Source: Butyrivibrio sp.
Lineage (GTDB): Bacteria > Bacillota > Clostridia > Lachnospirales > Lachnospiraceae
DNA length: 36,114 bases
Reading direction: 5' to 3'
Assembly: GCF_015056685.1 (NCBI RefSeq)
Contig: NZ_SVFW01000003.1
Location: 114,623 to 150,736, forward strand
Part shown: positions 32,434 through 36,114 of the stretch, one piece after another
Position numbering within the stretch: position 1 is the stretch's first letter
Layout: every line of letters begins with the position of its first letter
Notes under the pieces: model-generated
Database searches by the model: none
What the model was told of the DNA's origin: nothing
What the model saw: only the letters and a program-made list of their open reading frames with translations
Position numbers and translations under genes: made by a program

Positions 32434-33483
32434 TTACTTTTCAGAAACTGATCTTCTTATTATCATCTTGCACGGATACTTGTAAACTTTCGGTTCATCC
32501 CCAATTTGCGAATCCCCATTCGCACCTTCAAGCTTATCAAGTAAGAGTTCGGCTGATTTTGCTCCGATTTCTCTAAGCGGTAATTCAGTTGTAGTGAGCT
32601 TTGGTCTAAAAAACTCGGCAATACTCTCATTATCAAATCCCGCTACCGAAATATCTTTTCCCACGATCAGCTCTTTTTCCTCAAGATAGTCATATACGCC
32701 GCCGGTCATCCTATCTGAAATCCCAAATATTGCTGTTACATTCCGTTCAAGTAATGCCTTGGCACCTTCATGCCCGGCTTTCCTTGACCAGTCGCCATAG
32801 TAAACAAGCTTTGGATCAAACAAGAGACCGTTTTCATACATTGCTTTTTGATACCCCATCAAACGCTGCGCTGTATGAATATTGTCCATTCGGCCCCCTA
32901 TGAATCCTATTCGCTCATGCCCCATTTTTATGAGGTAGGACACCATTTCATAGGAGCTCTTTTCATCATCGATCACCACTGACGGTATGTGTGGCGATTC
33001 GGAGTAGGCGTAACACATAACTATAGGAAGATTGAATCCTGCGTTAAATGTTTTTATGATCCTGGCATGTCCTGCAAGATAGATAACTCCGTCTATCTGA
33101 GCGGAAAGAATATCTTTTATCACAGGATCAAGGACTGAGTGATACTCATCCTCCTGGCCGTACCAGGTATCGGACCACCTGTCGTAAAGTCTGAGGTTAT
33201 GGACAACGACCCTGTAGCCCTTTTTTTCGCAGGTCTCCATGATGCTCTCAATCATTGGCGGTGATGTGAACTGCGCGATATCCTCTGCTATTACGGCTAT
33301 TGTTCTGGTCTTTTTTACTCTAAGCCCCTGAGCAATTGTGTTTGGCTTATAACCAGTTTCTTTTATCACCTGCATTATTCTGTTTTTAGTTTCTTCGCTG
33401 GTCTTTGCCTTGCCATTAATAACGTTGGAAACTGTTGTGGCAGACACGTTGCATCTTTCTGCAACCTCCTTGAGTGTCACCAT
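32434..33483 (-). CDS. LacI family transcriptional regulator, system 2
   Basis: A 349-residue repressor with the N-terminal HTH TLKEVAERCNVSATTVSNVING, then KAKTSEETKNRIMQVIKETGY, a hinge NTIAQGLRVKKTRTIAVIAED, and a LacI-type effector domain (IDGVIYLAGHARI, ERIGFIGGRMDNIHTAQRL, AIFGISDRMTGGVYDYL, ISVAGFDNESIAEFFRPKLTT in order). It lies between the transporter genes (same strand) and the GH120 gene (divergent) and probably controls both and itself, since CGTTAAA operators lie at all three promoters. The ATG at 33481-33483 follows GGGGAAG. Transfer of the signal by a xylo-oligosaccharide is inference from the GH120 neighbour. Confidence 0.95.
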   Translation of the reverse strand: MVTLKEVAERCNVSATTVSNVINGKAKTSEETKNRIMQVIKETGYKPNTIAQGLRVKKTRTIAVIAEDIAQFTSPPMIESIMETCEKKGYRVVVHNLRLYDRWSDTWYGQEDEYHSVLDPVIKDILSAQIDGVIYLAGHARIIKTFNAGFNLPIVMCYAYSESPHIPSVVIDDEKSSYEMVSYLIKMGHERIGFIGGRMDNIHTAQRLMGYQKAMYENGLLFDPKLVYYGDWSRKAGHEGAKALLERNVTAIFGISDRMTGGVYDYLEEKELIVGKDISVAGFDNESIAEFFRPKLTTTELPLREIGAKSAELLLDKLEGANGDSQIGDEPKVYKYPCKMIIRRSVSEK

Positions 33484-33510
33484 ATTACTTCCCCATGTGT
33501 GATTTGTAGT

Positions 33511-33560
33511 AAATCGTTAAACATATGTATATTATTACGCTTGCGTCACTTTGTTGTCAA
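33511..33560 (-). promoter_or_regulatory. Promoter and operator of the system 2 lacI gene
   Basis: On the minus strand, consensus TTGACA (33560-33555) and TAATAA (33537-33532) are 17 bases apart. The predicted start is near 33525. An AAATCGTTAAAC site (33511-33522) lies immediately downstream, so the regulator probably represses its own gene. Confidence 0.72.
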
Positions 33561-33563
33561 TAC

Positions 33564-33616
33564 TTTTTGTGCAATAACACCAAATTGATTGATAATTGTG
33601 CCATTTTTTGTGCAAT
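33564..33616. repeat. 12-bp direct repeat upstream of the GH120 promoter
   Basis: TTTTTGTGCAAT occurs at 33564-33575 and again at 33605-33616, exactly 41 bp apart, with a partial copy ATTGTGCCAT between. The second copy ends 5 bases before the GH120 -35 box, the usual place for an activator. The binding protein is not identified. Confidence 0.5.
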
Positions 33617-33621
33617 TGTCA

Positions 33622-33679
33622 TTGACTTTTAGGGCTTTCAATCATAGTATAAATACATATTTGATGTTAATCGTTAAAC
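33622..33679 (+). promoter_or_regulatory. Promoter and operator of the GH120 gene
   Basis: TTGACT (33622-33627) and TAGTAT (33645-33650) are 17 bases apart, predicting a start near 33657. GTTAATCGTTAAAC (about 33666-33679) follows at once and resembles the palindrome at 32404-32419, consistent with repression by the adjacent LacI. Confidence 0.7.
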
Positions 33680-33722
33680 AAAACTAAACTTTATTGTCTA
33701 CTTTGTATGAAAGGAGTTTTTT

Positions 33723-35729
33723 ATGATCTACTATGTTGACGCCAATGCGTTTCGCGATGGAGACGGAAGCATAAACCGCCCATTTAAGTGCATTGGTGCG
33801 GCTGCAAATATAGCGCAGCCTGGGGATGAAGTCGTTGTTAAGCCAGGTATCTATAGAGAATACGTTGCTCCTAGAAATGCAGGAACATGTGAAGCTCCTA
33901 TAGTTTACCGTTCTGAAACTCCTCTTGCTGCTGTTATCACAGGTGCTGAGGAAGCCAAAAACTGGAAAAAGGTTAAGGGAAATCTCTGGAAAACTACTGT
34001 TAAGAATAGTATCTTTGGAGATTACAACCCATACACTACAAGAGTTTACGGAGACTGGTATTTTGCCCCTATCGTAAGGCATACCGGAGCTGTCTTTATC
34101 AATAACAGCATGATGTTTGAAACTACATCTCTCGCAGAATGTCAGAAAGGAAAACCGGATCCTTTAGCATGGGATCAGGAAGCCGCAAAATATCTCTGGT
34201 ACACAGAGCAGGATGGCGATGAGACAGTTCTGTATGGTAACTTCCAGGGCCTTGACCCCAATAAAGAAAATGTGGAATTTTTAGTAAGACGAAACTGCTT
34301 TATGCCTGAAGAAAACGGCATAAATTACATAACTGTAAGTGGTTTTACAATTTGTAAGGCTGCTACAACCTGGGCTCCACCTGCTGCTTACCAGGATGGC
34401 ATGATAGGCCCTCACTGGAGCAAAGGCTGGATCATTGAAGATTGCGAGATTTACGGAAGTAAATGCTGTGGAATCTCTCTCGGAAAGTATCTTGATCCGG
34501 AAAATGATATGTACTTCACCAAGAGACACGTTAAGAGCCCAACACAGATGGAAAGAGATGCTGTCTGTCGTGGCCAGTACCATGGTTGGTTAAAAGAAAA
34601 CATCGGCCATCATCTGATCCGTCGCTGCCACGTTCACCACTGCGAGCAGACAGGTATCGTAGGTAGAATGGGAGCTGTATTCTCAACTATTGAGGACTGT
34701 GAGATTCACGACGTCTGCACTTCTCAGCTGCTTGGCGGCGCTGAAACAGCAGGAATCAAGCTTCATGCAGCAATCGATGTGACAATCAGAAGAAATCACA
34801 TCCATCACAGCATTATGGGTGTATGGCTTGACTGGCAGGCACAGGGTGCACGAGTAAGCCAGAATCTTATGCACGACAACACCAGACCTGATGGCGTAAA
34901 GCAGGGTCCCGGTGCAATGTTTAACACTGACGTATTTATAGAGGTTGGCCATGGCCCTACTCTTATTGATAACAATATTCTGCTCTCACCTGTTGCTATC
35001 ACTATTCCAAGTGAAGGAATCGCAGTTCTGCACAACCTTATCCTTGGCGGTTTCAGCCTGATAAATTCTGGAGTAGACAGTATCATAAACGGCCAGCGTG
35101 AACCAAGATATACTCCTTACCACATTCGTCACCGCACCGAGGTTGCCGGCTTTATGACAATCCTTCATGGTGACGACAGGATCTACAATAACATCTTTGT
35201 TCAGCAGCACAAAATTGATGACAAAAAGAAAACTGCTGCAGATGCTGACTACAAGACTGTTGGAACTGCCCCATTTGATATCTTCCCAACTTATGAGGAA
35301 TGGGCTGATCAGTTTGACCTTGAAAAAGACCCTGATATGGGCCATCTTGCAGAAGCTCACTTTGGTCACCTCCCTGTATGGGTTGATGGAAATGCTTACT
35401 TCAATGGAGCAACTGTTTATAAGAAAGAGAAGAATAAGCTTGTAGATAAGAAGACTAAAGTCGCTGTAGAGCTAAAGGAGAAGGATGGCAATTATTTCCT
35501 TAAGACAAACTACGACAAGCTTCTTAAAGACTTTAATTGTGGTATTTTAAGCACAGAATGTCTTGGAGTTGCTTTTGAACCGGAGCAGAAATTTGAAAAT
35601 CCCGATGGCACACCTATTACATTTGATCGTGACATCCTCGGAAATCACCGCTCATCCACAACCATCCCCGGTCCACTAAGCACCACTTCCTCTAAAGAAC
35701 TCCTCGTGTGGAAACCACTACTCTTCTAA
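33723..35729 (+). CDS. GH120 beta-xylosidase, right-handed beta-helix
   Basis: A 668-residue intracellular enzyme that removes xylose from xylo-oligosaccharides. It follows the known Thermoanaerobacterium saccharolyticum GH120 xylosidase along its length, as far as I recall that sequence: PGDEVVVKPGIYREYV, TTWAPPAA, WSKGWIIEDCEIYG, AGIKLHAAIDV, VWLDWQAQGARVS and DVFIEVGHGP. By that alignment Asp370 is the nucleophile and Glu407 the acid/base (D382 and E405 there), with Glu341 matching E353. A 14-residue insertion, near TRPDGVKQGPGAMF, lies between the two catalytic residues. It has no signal peptide. AAAGGAG lies before the ATG at 33723. It is divergent from lacI and the system 2 transporter, so together they should form an uptake and cleavage system. 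Confidence 0.93.
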   Translation: MIYYVDANAFRDGDGSINRPFKCIGAAANIAQPGDEVVVKPGIYREYVAPRNAGTCEAPIVYRSETPLAAVITGAEEAKNWKKVKGNLWKTTVKNSIFGDYNPYTTRVYGDWYFAPIVRHTGAVFINNSMMFETTSLAECQKGKPDPLAWDQEAAKYLWYTEQDGDETVLYGNFQGLDPNKENVEFLVRRNCFMPEENGINYITVSGFTICKAATTWAPPAAYQDGMIGPHWSKGWIIEDCEIYGSKCCGISLGKYLDPENDMYFTKRHVKSPTQMERDAVCRGQYHGWLKENIGHHLIRRCHVHHCEQTGIVGRMGAVFSTIEDCEIHDVCTSQLLGGAETAGIKLHAAIDVTIRRNHIHHSIMGVWLDWQAQGARVSQNLMHDNTRPDGVKQGPGAMFNTDVFIEVGHGPTLIDNNILLSPVAITIPSEGIAVLHNLILGGFSLINSGVDSIINGQREPRYTPYHIRHRTEVAGFMTILHGDDRIYNNIFVQQHKIDDKKKTAADADYKTVGTAPFDIFPTYEEWADQFDLEKDPDMGHLAEAHFGHLPVWVDGNAYFNGATVYKKEKNKLVDKKTKVAVELKEKDGNYFLKTNYDKLLKDFNCGILSTECLGVAFEPEQKFENPDGTPITFDRDILGNHRSSTTIPGPLSTTSSKELLVWKPLLF

Positions 35730-35822
35730 AGAGGGACGCAGATTGGCCATGAGCATAGGCATAGCTCTGCTGTTCTTCATGCACAAATAGTACTATCTTC
35801 AGCAGTAAATAGAAAAATTCTG

Positions 35823-35996
35823 TGGTGACCATAGCTTTAGATAGAGCGATTTAGTATAAGCAAAAGAGACAGTTGATACAAAATAAACGCCTCATTTCCT
35901 GTTTTGAATAATCATGAAAGGAAATGAGGCGAATTATTTTGTATTTACTGTCTCTTTGCGAATACTACCAGAGCTCTATATGAAGCTATGGCACCA
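35823..35996. mobile_element. 174-bp MITE-like near-palindromic element
   Basis: The stretch folds on itself about 35909.5: TGGTGACCATAGCTT at the left end mirrors AAGCTATGGCACCA at the right; AAGAGACAGT mirrors ACTGTCTCTT; ATACAAAAT mirrors ATTTTGTAT; and the innermost 13-bp stem is CGCCTCATTTCCT (35888-35900) with AGGAAATGAGGCG (35919-35931) around an 18-base AT-rich loop. It encodes no protein. It may be a non-autonomous transposable element or a structured RNA, and it ends 16 bases from the pflB stop. The preceding bases 35730-35822 show nothing I can name. Confidence 0.7.
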
Positions 35997-36012
35997 TTGA
36001 ATTTTGTTTAAA

Positions 36013-36114
36013 TCAAAGAGCTGTGTGGCATGTACGAGCGATAACGTCGAGCTGCTGCTCCTTAGTAAGGTTGATGAACTTAACAGCGTATCCAGATACA
36101 CGGATAGTGAAGTT
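36013..36114 (-). CDS. pflB: Pyruvate formate-lyase, C-terminal end (runs off the right edge)
   Basis: Only the last 33 codons are present: TIRVSGYAVKFINLTKEQQL then DVIARTCHTAL and TGA. The VSGYAV loop is the glycyl radical site of formate C-acetyltransferase (radical on its glycine), and the segment after it matches the end of PFL, which splits pyruvate with CoA to acetyl-CoA and formate in anaerobic fermentation. The ending CHTAL differs from the common RTFH ending. The rest is outside the window. Confidence 0.95.
   Translation of the reverse strand, partial: NFTIRVSGYAVKFINLTKEQQLDVIARTCHTAL

Overview
The window looks like chromosome of a low-GC, Gram-positive anaerobe of the Lachnospiraceae, most like a rumen or gut Butyrivibrio-type fibre degrader (inference). 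Supporting signs are strong GGAGG ribosome sites, a type III glutamine synthetase, pyruvate formate-lyase at the right edge, LplB/LplC-type oligosaccharide transporters with LacI regulators, and intracellular GH2, GH42 and GH120 glycosidases. No rRNA, tRNA or CRISPR array was seen.

Layout. 1-3.9 kb (minus): nitrogen assimilation, an ammonium channel fused to a PII domain, asparagine synthetase and the start of glnN, separated by copies of a palindromic repeat. 3.9-4.57 kb: a non-coding stretch with a leader terminator, another terminator and a 53-bp-period array of paired boxes. 4.57-8.7 kb (minus): FMN-binding split-barrel protein, guanidinium-type SMR exporter behind an attenuator-like leader, M32 carboxypeptidase, Bcp peroxiredoxin and a P-loop NTPase; a tiny type I toxin/antisense RNA locus lies at 7.0-7.3 kb. 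8.8-11.9 kb: an ABC-F gene split by an IS110-family element whose bridge RNA can be read against both the insertion site and its own ends. 12.1-16.8 kb (minus): GH42 beta-galactosidase, MATE exporter, RsmH-like methyltransferase. 16.9-18.9 kb: HicAB toxin-antitoxin, divergent from an XRE regulator plus SpoU methyltransferase pair with tandem palindromic operators.

18.9-36.1 kb is mainly two parallel oligosaccharide systems. System 1: LacI regulator (apparently leaderless mRNA), two permeases, a lipoprotein binding protein and a GH2 enzyme. System 2: LacI regulator, two permeases, a lipoprotein binding protein and a divergent GH120 beta-xylosidase; CGTTAAA-type operators lie at all three promoter regions, so this is probably a self-contained xylo-oligosaccharide regulon. 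Neither has its own ATPase, so a shared one elsewhere is expected. Between them is an 822-residue protein with a diverged adenosine deaminase domain and a C-terminal SLOG-like domain. A 174-bp near-palindromic MITE-like element lies between the xylosidase and pflB.

Most notable: the 53-bp array (4.19-4.52 kb), the readable bridge RNA of the IS110 element, the deaminase-SLOG fusion, and the compact toxin/antitoxin RNA locus.
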